NCBI RefSeq assembly: GCF_001440415.1
Contig: NZ_LLYA01000112.1
Coordinates: 186,001-250,000 of the forward strand
Direction: 5' to 3'
Source of the DNA: Bradyrhizobium retamae
GTDB lineage: Bacteria; Pseudomonadota; Alphaproteobacteria; Rhizobiales; Xanthobacteraceae
DNA: 64,000 nt
A model generated the notes under the pieces. It was given only the letters and a program-made list of their open reading frames with translations. It was not told the DNA's origin and did not search any database. Below, in pieces: positions 1-6,881 of the stretch. The position numbers were made by a program, and so were the translations under genes. Each line of letters starts with the position of its first letter. The stretch's first letter is position 1.

Positions 1-459
1 CTTGTTGAACAGGAACGCAACCTTGGCGCCCGTCGCGGCCAGGCGCAGATCCGACGCCATGGCGACGATGGCGCCTGCGCCGGCGCAGATGCCTTCGACG
101 GCGGCCACGATCGGCTGCGGACACGCGCGCATCGCTTTCACCAGGTCGCCGGTCATGCGGGTAAAGGCGGTGAGGCCCTTGGTGTCCATCTGAATCAAGG
201 GGCCGATGATCTCGAACACGTCGCCGCCGGACGAGAAATTGCCGCCCGCGCCTGTGACGACGATGGTTTTGACCTCGTCATCCATCGCGCAGGCGCGGAA
301 GAAATCGGTGAGCTCGCGGTAGCTTTCGAAGGTCAGCGGATTCTTTCGCTCAGGACGATTGAGCGTCACCGTGGCGACGCGATCCACGACCGCCAGCACA
401 AAATGCTTCGGCGAATAGTCGGCCAGCGGCAGCGTGACGGGATTGGCAGGCTTGCTCAT
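1..459 (-). CDS. Enoyl-CoA hydratase/isomerase family protein (C-terminus beyond window)
   Basis: Crotonase-fold enzyme expected to hydrate or isomerise an enoyl-CoA in the cytoplasm. The translated 153 residues show the family N-terminal strand ([15 protein letters not shown]), the first oxyanion-hole segment ([11 protein letters not shown], near residue 75) and the second ([10 protein letters not shown], near residue 120). The remaining C-terminal part lies beyond base 1. The ATG at 459 is preceded by AGGGAGATCCC, a good ribosome-binding site. It lies 34 bp downstream of an SDR dehydrogenase on the same strand, so the two are probably cotranscribed and act on consecutive beta-oxidation-type steps. 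The substrate cannot be told from the sequence. Confidence 0.9.
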   Translation of the reverse strand, partial: MSKPANPVTLPLADYSPKHFVLAVVDRVATVTLNRPERKNPLTFESYRELTDFFRACAMDDEVKTIVVTGAGGNFSSGGDVFEIIGPLIQMDTKGLTAFTRMTGDLVKAMRACPQPIVAAVEGICAGAGAIVAMASDLRLAATGAKVAFLFNK

Positions 460-493
460 GGGATCTCCCTGAATTGCATTGTCGTTGACCCAG

Positions 494-1255
494 TCAGACC
501 TCGCCACCGGCAACCGCGATGGCCTGTCCGGTGATGGCGCCGGCGCCCTCGCCGCAGAGCCAGAGCACGGTGTCAGCTACTTCCGACGGCGCCACGAGAC
601 GTCCCTGCGGATTGTGCTTTGACAACTCCGCGATCGCCTGCTCGCGGTTGCGGCCGGTCTTCTTGATGATGTTCTCGATCGAGCCTTCGAGCAGGTCAGT
701 TTCAGTGAAGCCGGGACAGACGGCGTTGACCGTGACGCCGCTCTTTGCGGTTTCCAGCGCCAGCGAACGAACGAGGCCGATGACGGCATGCTTCGCCGCG
801 CTGTAGGCGCTGACATAAGCATAGCCCTTTAGGCCGGCGGTGGAAGCCACCGCAACGATCCGGCCGCGGCGGCGCTCGATCATTCCCGGCAATACGGCTT
901 GCGTGGCGTGGACCACGCCCATGAAGTTGACGTCCATCATCCGCTGGAACAGCGCCGCATCGGAGCGGCCGAACGGCGCGGACTGTGCCGCGCCGGCATT
1001 GGCAATGAGGATGTCGATCGGCTGCCGCGCGGCGGCTTCAGCTATGGCTGATTTGACCGAAGCCCGGTCGGCGACATCAGCGACGGCTGCGAACTCGGCC
1101 GCGCCGGAGCTAACAGCTTCATCCAGCGTTGCGCGATTGCGCCCGAGCACTGTTACCGTTGCACCAGCTTTCGACAGCGCCGCCGATATCGCAAGGCCAA
1201 TGCCCCGCCCGCCGCCGGTGACGAGCGCATGGGAGGAACGCGACAATTGGGACAT
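494..1255 (-). CDS. SDR family oxidoreductase, probable 3-hydroxyacyl-CoA dehydrogenase
   Basis: Short-chain dehydrogenase of 253 residues, the normal size for the family. The Rossmann glycine motif GGGRGIG lies near residue 14, the NAG motif (IANAG) near 87, and the catalytic Ser and YSAAK near 138 and 152, so all key residues are present. The C-terminus ([16 protein letters not shown]) is typical of 3-oxoacyl reductases and 3-hydroxyacyl-CoA dehydrogenases. Being followed directly by an enoyl-CoA hydratase suggests it oxidises the hydroxyacyl-CoA made by that enzyme. Substrate and cofactor preference are not determined. Upstream is a repeat-containing spacer. Confidence 0.88.
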   Translation of the reverse strand: MSQLSRSSHALVTGGGRGIGLAISAALSKAGATVTVLGRNRATLDEAVSSGAAEFAAVADVADRASVKSAIAEAAARQPIDILIANAGAAQSAPFGRSDAALFQRMMDVNFMGVVHATQAVLPGMIERRRGRIVAVASTAGLKGYAYVSAYSAAKHAVIGLVRSLALETAKSGVTVNAVCPGFTETDLLEGSIENIIKKTGRNREQAIAELSKHNPQGRLVAPSEVADTVLWLCGEGAGAITGQAIAVAGGEV

Positions 1256-1345
1256 CGGTCAAGCCTCCAGGATCAGGGTTCAGCATATATTTTAAACTTC
1301 AAGCTTTTGCAAGGAAGGAGCCCGTCGGCGGACGCAGTAGCCCCC

Positions 1346-1431
1346 CTCGTAGGATGGGTGGAGCGAAGCGATACCCATCAATGCCGATGCACGTGATGAT
1401 GGGTTTCGCTTCGCTCCACCCATCCTACGAG
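1346..1431. repeat. REP-like palindrome, 35-bp arms
   Basis: Arms at 1346-1380 and 1397-1431 are inverted copies with one mismatch, around a 16-base loop. The arm carries GTAGGATGGGTGGAGCGAAG. I remember such elements as scattered between genes in Bradyrhizobium, but this was not searched. As RNA it would form a very stable hairpin on either strand and could end or protect transcripts. Confidence 0.8.
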
Positions 1432-1456
1432 GGCAGTCACATACGACATCGCAGTT

Positions 1457-1583
1457 GTAGGGTGGGCAAAGCCAACGGGTCGCGCGGATGCGCGCCCGAT
1501 GACAGGCTCCGCGTGCCCACCATCAAGCAGCGGGCTCAATGCTACATGGTGGGCACGTCGCTACGCTCCTTTGCCCACTCTAC
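1457..1583. repeat. Second intergenic inverted repeat
   Basis: GTAGGGTGGGCAAAG at 1457-1471 is matched by its inverse at 1569-1583 with one mismatch. Between them are further inverted TGGGCACG/CGTGCCCA-type words. It is a different family from the neighbouring 86-bp palindrome. It ends only 9 bp from the stop codon of the CoA-transferase gene, so it may serve as that gene's 3' stem structure. Confidence 0.65.
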
Positions 1584-1592
1584 GCGTCAGCG

Positions 1593-2777
1593 TCAAATAA
1601 TTCCGTCTCTTCGCAGCGCTGCAATGGCGTCCGCGTCATAGCCAATATCGCCCAGCACGCTATCGGTGTGCTCGCCAAGCGTCGGCGGGCGCGACACGAT
1701 TTCGCCCGGCGTCTCCGACAGCCGCACCGCGGCGCGCGCCACTGGCGCAGGGTTCGGCAAGCCGGGGTAGTCGACATCCTGCATGAAGCCGGTGGCGCGG
1801 ATGTGCGGATGCTCCAGCGCCTGTTGCGGGCTCAAGACCGGACCGGCCGGGATCATCGCCTGGCCAAGCGTATCGACGGCTTGCTGCGTGGTGCGCTCGG
1901 CGCACCAGCGCGCCATCCGTTCGCTGATGATCGGTCCGTGATCGCCGCGCTTGATGTCGTCGGCAAAGCGCGGATCGCTCAGCCAATGATCCTCGCCCAT
2001 CAATCTGGCCCAGCGGATGAACAGCGGGTGCCCGGTGACCTGGCAAAGCACCCAGCCGTCCCTGGTGCGGTAGATGTCGGCGGGCGCCGCGGTCTGGCCG
2101 AGATTGCCCGTGGGCACGCGGTTCGCTGATATCACCGCCTGCTCGATCAGCGTCGCGTTGGTGAATGACAGCGCGGTTCCGAGCAGCGCGCCCTCGACGA
2201 TCTGTCCGCGCCCGGACTTAGCCCGCTCGATCAGCGCGGCGAGCGTGCCGAAGGCGCAATGCAGCGCGGTGCCGAAGTCGACCCAGTTCACCGCGGCGCG
2301 ATATGGCGGATCGCCCTTGCCCGTCATGTAGACCGCGCCCGACATCACCTGGCCAACACCGTCGAAGCCGACGCGGTCCGACCATGGCCCCGGCCCACCG
2401 AAAGCGGTCGCGGTCGTCAGGATGATGTCCGGCTTGATCGCCTTCAGCGATTCATAGTCGAGCTTCATCGCGCGCAGCGTCTGCGGCGGCAGGTTGGCGA
2501 CGACGACGTCTGATGTCGCAACCAGCCGGCGCATCACCTCCTGGCCTTGCGGCTTCATCGGATCGAGCGTGATGCATTTCTTGTTGCGGTTGACCTGCAG
2601 GAACAACGCGCCCTCGCCGCCTTCACCGACCGGCGCCACGAAACGGTCCTCGCTGCCGTCGCGCTTTTCCACCCGGATGACTTCCGCACCGAACTCCGCC
2701 AGCAATGTCGCGCAATACGGTCCTGCGATATAACGTCCGAAATCGAGGACACGAATGCCCTCCAGAACTCCCCCCAT
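1593..2777 (-). CDS. CaiB/BaiF (family III) CoA-transferase
   Basis: Moves CoA between an acyl-CoA donor and a carboxylic acid, a way to activate acids without ATP. The 394-residue product has the family N-terminus (GVRVLDF-type GIRVLDFGRYIAGPYCA), the nucleotide segment AEVIRVEKRDG near residue 35, NRNKKCITLD near 63, and the central GFDGVGQVMSG and GKGDPPYR segments. The length matches single-domain family members of about 400 residues. AAGGAAAAAGACCG precedes the ATG. It is transcribed away from the dehydratase gene at 2888, leaving a 110-bp shared promoter region. The acid substrate is unknown. Confidence 0.92.
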   Translation of the reverse strand: MGGVLEGIRVLDFGRYIAGPYCATLLAEFGAEVIRVEKRDGSEDRFVAPVGEGGEGALFLQVNRNKKCITLDPMKPQGQEVMRRLVATSDVVVANLPPQTLRAMKLDYESLKAIKPDIILTTATAFGGPGPWSDRVGFDGVGQVMSGAVYMTGKGDPPYRAAVNWVDFGTALHCAFGTLAALIERAKSGRGQIVEGALLGTALSFTNATLIEQAVISANRVPTGNLGQTAAPADIYRTRDGWVLCQVTGHPLFIRWARLMGEDHWLSDPRFADDIKRGDHGPIISERMARWCAERTTQQAVDTLGQAMIPAGPVLSPQQALEHPHIRATGFMQDVDYPGLPNPAPVARAAVRLSETPGEIVSRPPTLGEHTDSVLGDIGYDADAIAALRRDGII

Positions 2778-2887
2778 CGGTCTTTTTCCTTGTCTGGCTG
2801 CTCGATCGTGACGAGCCTTCTATCATGTTGATGAATGAACTGGACGATCATACAATCACTGATCCCTTTCGAACGGAACATCCTTAA

Positions 2888-3817
2888 ATGACCCCGACTG
2901 CACAACGGCCCTATCGCGGCGTCTTCCCCGTCGCTCCGACCATCTTCGACGATCAGGGGGAGCTCGATCTCGCGGGGCAGCGGCGCTGTATCGATTTCAT
3001 GATCGACGCCGGCTCGAACGGCCTGTGTATCCTGGCCAACTTCTCCGAGCAGTTCGTCCTCACCGATGCCGAGCGCGAAACGGTTATGGTTGCGGTGCTG
3101 GAGCATGTCGCCGGACGCGTGCCGGTGATCGTGACGACGACGCATTTCGGCTCGCGCATCTGCGCGGAACGCAGCCGCCAGGCCCAGGACGCGGGAGCGG
3201 CGATGGTGATGATCATGCCGCCGTACCACGGCGCCACGTTCCGCGTGCCGGAAAGGGCCATTTTCGAATTCTATCGCACCGTCTCCGACGCCATCGACAT
3301 TCCCATCATGATCCAGGATGCGCCCGTTGCCGGGACGCCGCTTTCGGTCGACCTGCTGGCGCGCATGGCGCGGGAAATTCCGAATATCCGCTATTTCAAA
3401 ATCGAGGTGCCGATGGCGGCGGCGAAGCTTCGCGATCTGATCGCGGCCGGCGGCGACAGCATCGAAGGTCCCTGGGACGGCGAGGAAGCCATCACGCTGA
3501 TGGCCGATCTCGACGCCGGGGCGACCGGCGCCATGACGGGGGGCGGCTATCCTGATGGCATCCGGCAGATCATCGATCCGTATCTCGCAGGCCGCCGCGA
3601 GGAAGCGATAGCAGCCTATGCGCGCTGGCTGCCGCTGATCAATTACGAGAACCGCCAGTGTGGCTTGCAGGCCGCCAAGATACTGATGAAGGAGGGCGGC
3701 GTGATCGGGTCGGACGCGGTTCGTCATCCCCTGCAAAGGGTTCATCCGGCGGCGCGCGCCGGTCTCATCGAAATCGCCCGCCAACTCGATCCCGTAGTGT
3801 TGCGCTGGGGCCGCTAG
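2888..3817 (+). CDS. araD: Probable 2-keto-3-deoxy-L-arabonate dehydratase (DapA superfamily)
   Basis: Class I aldolase-fold enzyme of 309 residues. The Schiff-base lysine is in IRYFKIEVP near residue 173. It is not a dihydrodipicolinate synthase: the position of DapA Thr44 is Phe (LANFSEQ), and the DapA motif with Tyr133 and Arg138 is replaced by IQDAPVAGT. LCILANFSEQ, MPPYHGATFRVPE, EGPWDGEEAITL and TGAMTGGGYPDGIR match, from memory, the Azospirillum L-2-keto-3-deoxyarabonate dehydratase, which makes 2-oxoglutarate semialdehyde. The usual partner genes (dehydrogenases, sugar-acid dehydratase) are not adjacent. The xylose operon about 42 kb away is the nearest sugar locus. The symbol follows Azospirillum usage, not E. 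coli araD. Confidence 0.75.
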   Translation: MTPTAQRPYRGVFPVAPTIFDDQGELDLAGQRRCIDFMIDAGSNGLCILANFSEQFVLTDAERETVMVAVLEHVAGRVPVIVTTTHFGSRICAERSRQAQDAGAAMVMIMPPYHGATFRVPERAIFEFYRTVSDAIDIPIMIQDAPVAGTPLSVDLLARMAREIPNIRYFKIEVPMAAAKLRDLIAAGGDSIEGPWDGEEAITLMADLDAGATGAMTGGGYPDGIRQIIDPYLAGRREEAIAAYARWLPLINYENRQCGLQAAKILMKEGGVIGSDAVRHPLQRVHPAARAGLIEIARQLDPVVLRWGR

Positions 3818-3836
3818 ATCGCCACGGTCAGCCGGC

Positions 3837-3854
3837 ACCGCGCTCCGGCGCGGT
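3837..3854 (+). terminator. GC-rich hairpin after the dehydratase gene
   Basis: ACCGCGC-TCCG-GCGCGGT forms a 7-bp stem with a 4-base loop, 20 bp after the stop codon. No T tract follows, so it could equally be an mRNA-stabilising hairpin. Confidence 0.4.
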
Positions 3855-3939
3855 GTCGCCACCTGCTCATCGCGACTTGATCTAGGAACGTCGTTGCCCG
3901 CTGCGCATTAAGGGCGTAGAGACGCGGGGACGGTTCGCC

Positions 3940-4956
3940 ATGAACCATGTGAGTTACCTGCACGACACGAAGCCTGAGCCAGCCAAGGGCGAGCCGGATA
4001 CTTCAGGCGATCCGGGCCGCGGCCGCCGTGCGGTGTCTCCGTGGCAAATTCCATGGAGAGGGTGGAAGGATATCCTGATCAGGACCTACCGGCAGGTCGG
4101 CGAAGACCGGCTACTCGCTGTCGCCGCAGGCGTCGTGTTCTATGGCCTGCTCGCCCTTTTCCCGGCAATCACCGCCCTCGTCTCGTCCTACGCGCTGTTC
4201 GCCAAGGCAAGCACGATCAACGACCACATGACGATGCTTGCGGGCATCCTGCCGGAGGGCGCGCTCGGCATCGTGAGGGACCAGGTCAATCGGGTGCTTG
4301 CCAAGGGCGAAGTCAAGCTGGGGCTGGCGTTTCTGTTCTCTTTCCTGCTTGCCGTATGGAGCGCCAACGGCGGCATCAAGGCCATCATCGATGCGCTCAA
4401 CGTGGTCTATGACGAGGACGAGAAGCGCGGCTTCTTCAAGCTCAATGCGGTTTCTCTCGCACTCACCTTTGGCGGGCTGGTGGCGGTGCTTCTCACCATC
4501 GGTTCCGTGGTCGCGCTTCCGATCGTTCTGTCCACACTCGGGCTCGGAACCGTCACCGATGCGCTGTTTCGATTTGGACGCTGGCCGCTCCTCGTCCTGA
4601 CGATGCTGTTTGGCCTCGCGGTGCTCTATCGGTTCGGACCAAGCCGCCGCTCGCCGCAATGGCGCTGGCTGAGCGTCGGCAGCGTGGTTGCAACGCTGAC
4701 GTGGCTTGCGGGATCGGCCTTGCTGTCGTTCTACCTTTCCAATTATGCAAACTACGACGCGACGTACGGCTCGCTCGGGGCTGCGATCGGCTTGATGATG
4801 TGGATGTGGATGTCCACGATCGTCGTGCTGCTCGGTGCCGAACTCAATGCGGAGATCGAGCATCAAACCGCAGCCGATAGCACGGAGGGCGGAAACAAGC
4901 CGCTGGGTCAGCGCGGCGCGAAGATGGCCGACACGGTCGGAGAGGCTAAATCATAG
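3940..4956 (+). CDS. YihY/BrkB family inner-membrane protein
   Basis: Polytopic membrane protein of 338 residues. A soluble N-terminal 35 residues precede the conserved segment [21 protein letters not shown] near residues 56-76. About six hydrophobic segments follow, including LAFLFSFLLAVWSANGG and AAIGLMMWMWMSTIVVLLGAELNAEIE near the end. A hydrophilic tail of about 35 residues closes the protein. These are hallmarks of the YihY/virulence factor BrkB family, whose biochemical role is unsettled (the earlier RNase BN name was withdrawn). It stands alone between the dehydratase gene and a very small membrane-protein gene. Confidence 0.92.
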   Translation: MNHVSYLHDTKPEPAKGEPDTSGDPGRGRRAVSPWQIPWRGWKDILIRTYRQVGEDRLLAVAAGVVFYGLLALFPAITALVSSYALFAKASTINDHMTMLAGILPEGALGIVRDQVNRVLAKGEVKLGLAFLFSFLLAVWSANGGIKAIIDALNVVYDEDEKRGFFKLNAVSLALTFGGLVAVLLTIGSVVALPIVLSTLGLGTVTDALFRFGRWPLLVLTMLFGLAVLYRFGPSRRSPQWRWLSVGSVVATLTWLAGSALLSFYLSNYANYDATYGSLGAAIGLMMWMWMSTIVVLLGAELNAEIEHQTAADSTEGGNKPLGQRGAKMADTVGEAKS

Positions 4957-4969
4957 GCGCAGAAGCGTA

Positions 4970-5074
4970 ATGTTCCTGTTTTTCTCGAACAGGCTGGGAT
5001 GTCTTGGCTCGCTGTTACTTTCGGCAGCCGTGACCATCGGCCTGCTTTTTGCGCTCGGCATTCTTCGTTTTTGA
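4970..5074 (+). CDS. Small single-pass membrane protein (34 aa)
   Basis: A 34-residue reading frame starting 14 bp after the YihY gene. The sequence begins MFLFFSNRLGCLGSLL and continues as one uninterrupted hydrophobic helix to the end (GLLFALGILRF). The composition is that of a genuine small transmembrane protein, but the upstream region has only a weak ribosome-binding site, so it may be translated together with the YihY gene. No function can be assigned. Confidence 0.5.
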   Translation: MFLFFSNRLGCLGSLLLSAAVTIGLLFALGILRF

Positions 5075-5154
5075 TCGCGGAATTGCGGAGGGCTGAACTG
5101 GAAATCAGAGTTAAAGCCACTACATCAAGTGCCTGCTCACATTGATTCCCCACC

Positions 5155-5895
5155 GTGAAGAAATACCTCGTCATTTTCCTCCTGCTCATGCTCGTTCCCA
5201 TGGCTGTTTCCGCCGTGCAATACCTGCTCGGCGACAGGCGCGCGAACTGGCAAACGGCGGACCGTTCAAGCGCCGGGCTTCTTGCCAAAGCTTCCGAACA
5301 CAGCGATGCCGTGATCAGGGTGTTCGCGGCAAGGACGGTACGCTGGCGCGGGATATTCGCGGTTCACACCTGGATCGTCGTGAAGGAGCGCGGAGCCAGC
5401 CGTTACAGCCGCTACGATTACACGGCTTGGGGTGAGCCGATCCGGATCGACGGATTCTTGGCCGACGGGCGCTGGTTTGGCGAGATTCCCGAAACGGTCG
5501 TCAGCATCGATGGTCCGAAAGCGGAAGCCCTTATTCCCAAAATCCGCTCGGTGATCGAGACTTACAAGTTTCGAGCCAATGGAGATTACAGCGCCTGGCC
5601 GGGTCCGAACTCCAACACGTTCATCCAGGCGATAATGGATGCCGTTCCGGAACTTGAAGCGGTGTTGCCGCCGACGGCGATCGGCAAGGATTATCCTTAC
5701 CATGGCAACTGGGTCGGCTTCACGCCGTCGCGGACCGGCGTGTTTGCTTCGCTCGGAGGTTATCTTGGACTGACGATCGGATGGATCGAAGGCATCGAAC
5801 TCAATTTTTTCGGAGGCGTTCTCGGCTTCGACATCCGCCGCCCCGCACTGAAACTGCCGGGTGTCGGCCGGCTCGGGCTGCCGCTTGGCTCGTGA
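5155..5895 (+). CDS. DUF3750 domain protein, probably exported
   Basis: A 246-residue protein with a hydrophobic N-terminus (KKYLVIFLLLMLVPMAVSAV) that is a signal peptide or anchor. The body carries the conserved DUF3750 segments: RGIFAVHTWIVVKERGAS near residues 65-82, RYDYTAWGEPIRID, DGRWFGEIPE, and a GPNSNTFIQAIMD segment near residue 150 resembling a buried active-site or binding region. The start is GTG; no better ATG lies nearby in frame and no strong ribosome-binding site is seen. The family has no established function. A small soluble protein gene follows on the same strand. Confidence 0.72.
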   Translation: MKKYLVIFLLLMLVPMAVSAVQYLLGDRRANWQTADRSSAGLLAKASEHSDAVIRVFAARTVRWRGIFAVHTWIVVKERGASRYSRYDYTAWGEPIRIDGFLADGRWFGEIPETVVSIDGPKAEALIPKIRSVIETYKFRANGDYSAWPGPNSNTFIQAIMDAVPELEAVLPPTAIGKDYPYHGNWVGFTPSRTGVFASLGGYLGLTIGWIEGIELNFFGGVLGFDIRRPALKLPGVGRLGLPLGS

Positions 5896-5984
5896 CTCAA
5901 TATTTGTCACTGGACGAGATGGATTGATTTCAATCGATAGGGAACCTTCGTTTCGGCCAAACGTCAAAAATCGGGAGGATCGAC

Positions 5985-6176
5985 ATGACCGACGAACAGA
6001 CCTTTGCATCATTGCTCGGCAAGGCCGCGATTGCGGTTTGGGGCGATATGCCTCGGGACATTCAGGAGGCGCTGTTCGAAACCGCGATGCGCAACCGCTC
6101 CGAGTTGCGTCGCGATCTGGCCGTGCTGCTGCATGAGCGCCACCCGAGAACGCAGCACCCGGCCAAACCCGACTGA
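5985..6176 (+). CDS. Small soluble conserved protein (63 aa)
   Basis: A 63-residue, mostly helical, charged protein (MTDEQTFASLLGKAAIAVWG at the start, ending HPAKPD). It has a strong ribosome-binding site, GGGAGGATCGAC, just before the ATG, which makes it more credible than most frames of this size. There is no signal peptide or known motif. It probably belongs to a small Bradyrhizobium-type family of unknown role. It converges with the phosphodiesterase gene downstream. Confidence 0.6.
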   Translation: MTDEQTFASLLGKAAIAVWGDMPRDIQEALFETAMRNRSELRRDLAVLLHERHPRTQHPAKPD

Positions 6177-6200
6177 GCAAACCCACCTGACGTCACACCT

Positions 6201-6881
6201 CTATTCCGGAAACGCAACATCCGCAATGACGGGAAGATGGTCCGAATAGGAGCGCGCCTTGCGATCGGTCCAGGCCGAACGGATCACGAGATCGGGCGAG
6301 GCGTAGATTCGGTCGAGCCGCATCATCGGCAAGCGCGCTGGAAATGTCCGTAACCGCGTTCGGACCGGGCAAATTCGCGCCAGCACGCCCCGCACCGATT
6401 TCACCCAGAACCAGTCATTGAAATCGCCGAGCACGAGCGTCCGCGTCGGCTGCACCAGCTCGGCCAGGGCATGCGCCTGGGCGTGCCTTTCATGGATGCT
6501 GAGGCCGAGATGCGTTGCAATGACCCTCAACTCGCCATGATCAGACAAAATGCGCGCGGCAATGGCCCTGCGGGGCTCCCGCTCCTGATACGAGACGTCG
6601 GAAACTTTCGGGGGCTCGGCGAACGGCCAGCGGCTCAACAGCACCTGTCCGTAGTCGCCGTCCTCGGTGACGATCGATCGCGCATCGACGCTGTGGTCGC
6701 CGACGGCTTTCGCCAGAAGGGCAAAGGGATCGTCGGTTCTTCCGCGCGAGTCAACCTCCTGCAGGGCCACGATATCAGGCGACCAGTGGCGAATGACGGA
6801 ACAGACGCCATCCAAATCAAATCCGGGATTGAGCTGGAAGATGCCGTGAACGTTCCACGTCATGATGCGAACCGTAGCCAT
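6201..6881 (-). CDS. Endonuclease/exonuclease/phosphatase (EEP) family protein
   Basis: A 226-residue single-domain EEP-fold hydrolase. Catalytic signatures are all present: TWNVHG near residue 8, LQEVD near 42, THLGLS near 125, the GDFNDW metal and catalytic motif near 153, and SDHLPVIAD at the C-terminus. Members cleave phosphodiesters in nucleic acids, inositol phosphates or sphingomyelin. The ATG at 6881 shares one base with the TGA of the phospholipase D/VTT gene upstream (TGATG), so the two are translationally coupled. That partner suggests a phospholipid-related substrate more than DNA, but this is inference from context. Confidence 0.88.
   Translation of the reverse strand: MATVRIMTWNVHGIFQLNPGFDLDGVCSVIRHWSPDIVALQEVDSRGRTDDPFALLAKAVGDHSVDARSIVTEDGDYGQVLLSRWPFAEPPKVSDVSYQEREPRRAIAARILSDHGELRVIATHLGLSIHERHAQAHALAELVQPTRTLVLGDFNDWFWVKSVRGVLARICPVRTRLRTFPARLPMMRLDRIYASPDLVIRSAWTDRKARSYSDHLPVIADVAFPE

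Larger units (their letters stand above)
1256..1592. other. Intergenic spacer with two palindromic repeats
   Basis: A 337-base stretch with no credible gene. It holds two separate inverted-repeat elements (1346-1431 and 1457-1583). It lies between the 5' end of the SDR gene and the 3' end of the CoA-transferase gene, both on the minus strand. Confidence 0.7.

Noticed and set aside
2555..3862. 435-codon open frame on the minus strand across the dehydratase gene
   Set aside because: It is antisense to a well-matched enzyme; the translation is rich in Arg, His and Asp with no family features, typical of GC-rich shadow frames.
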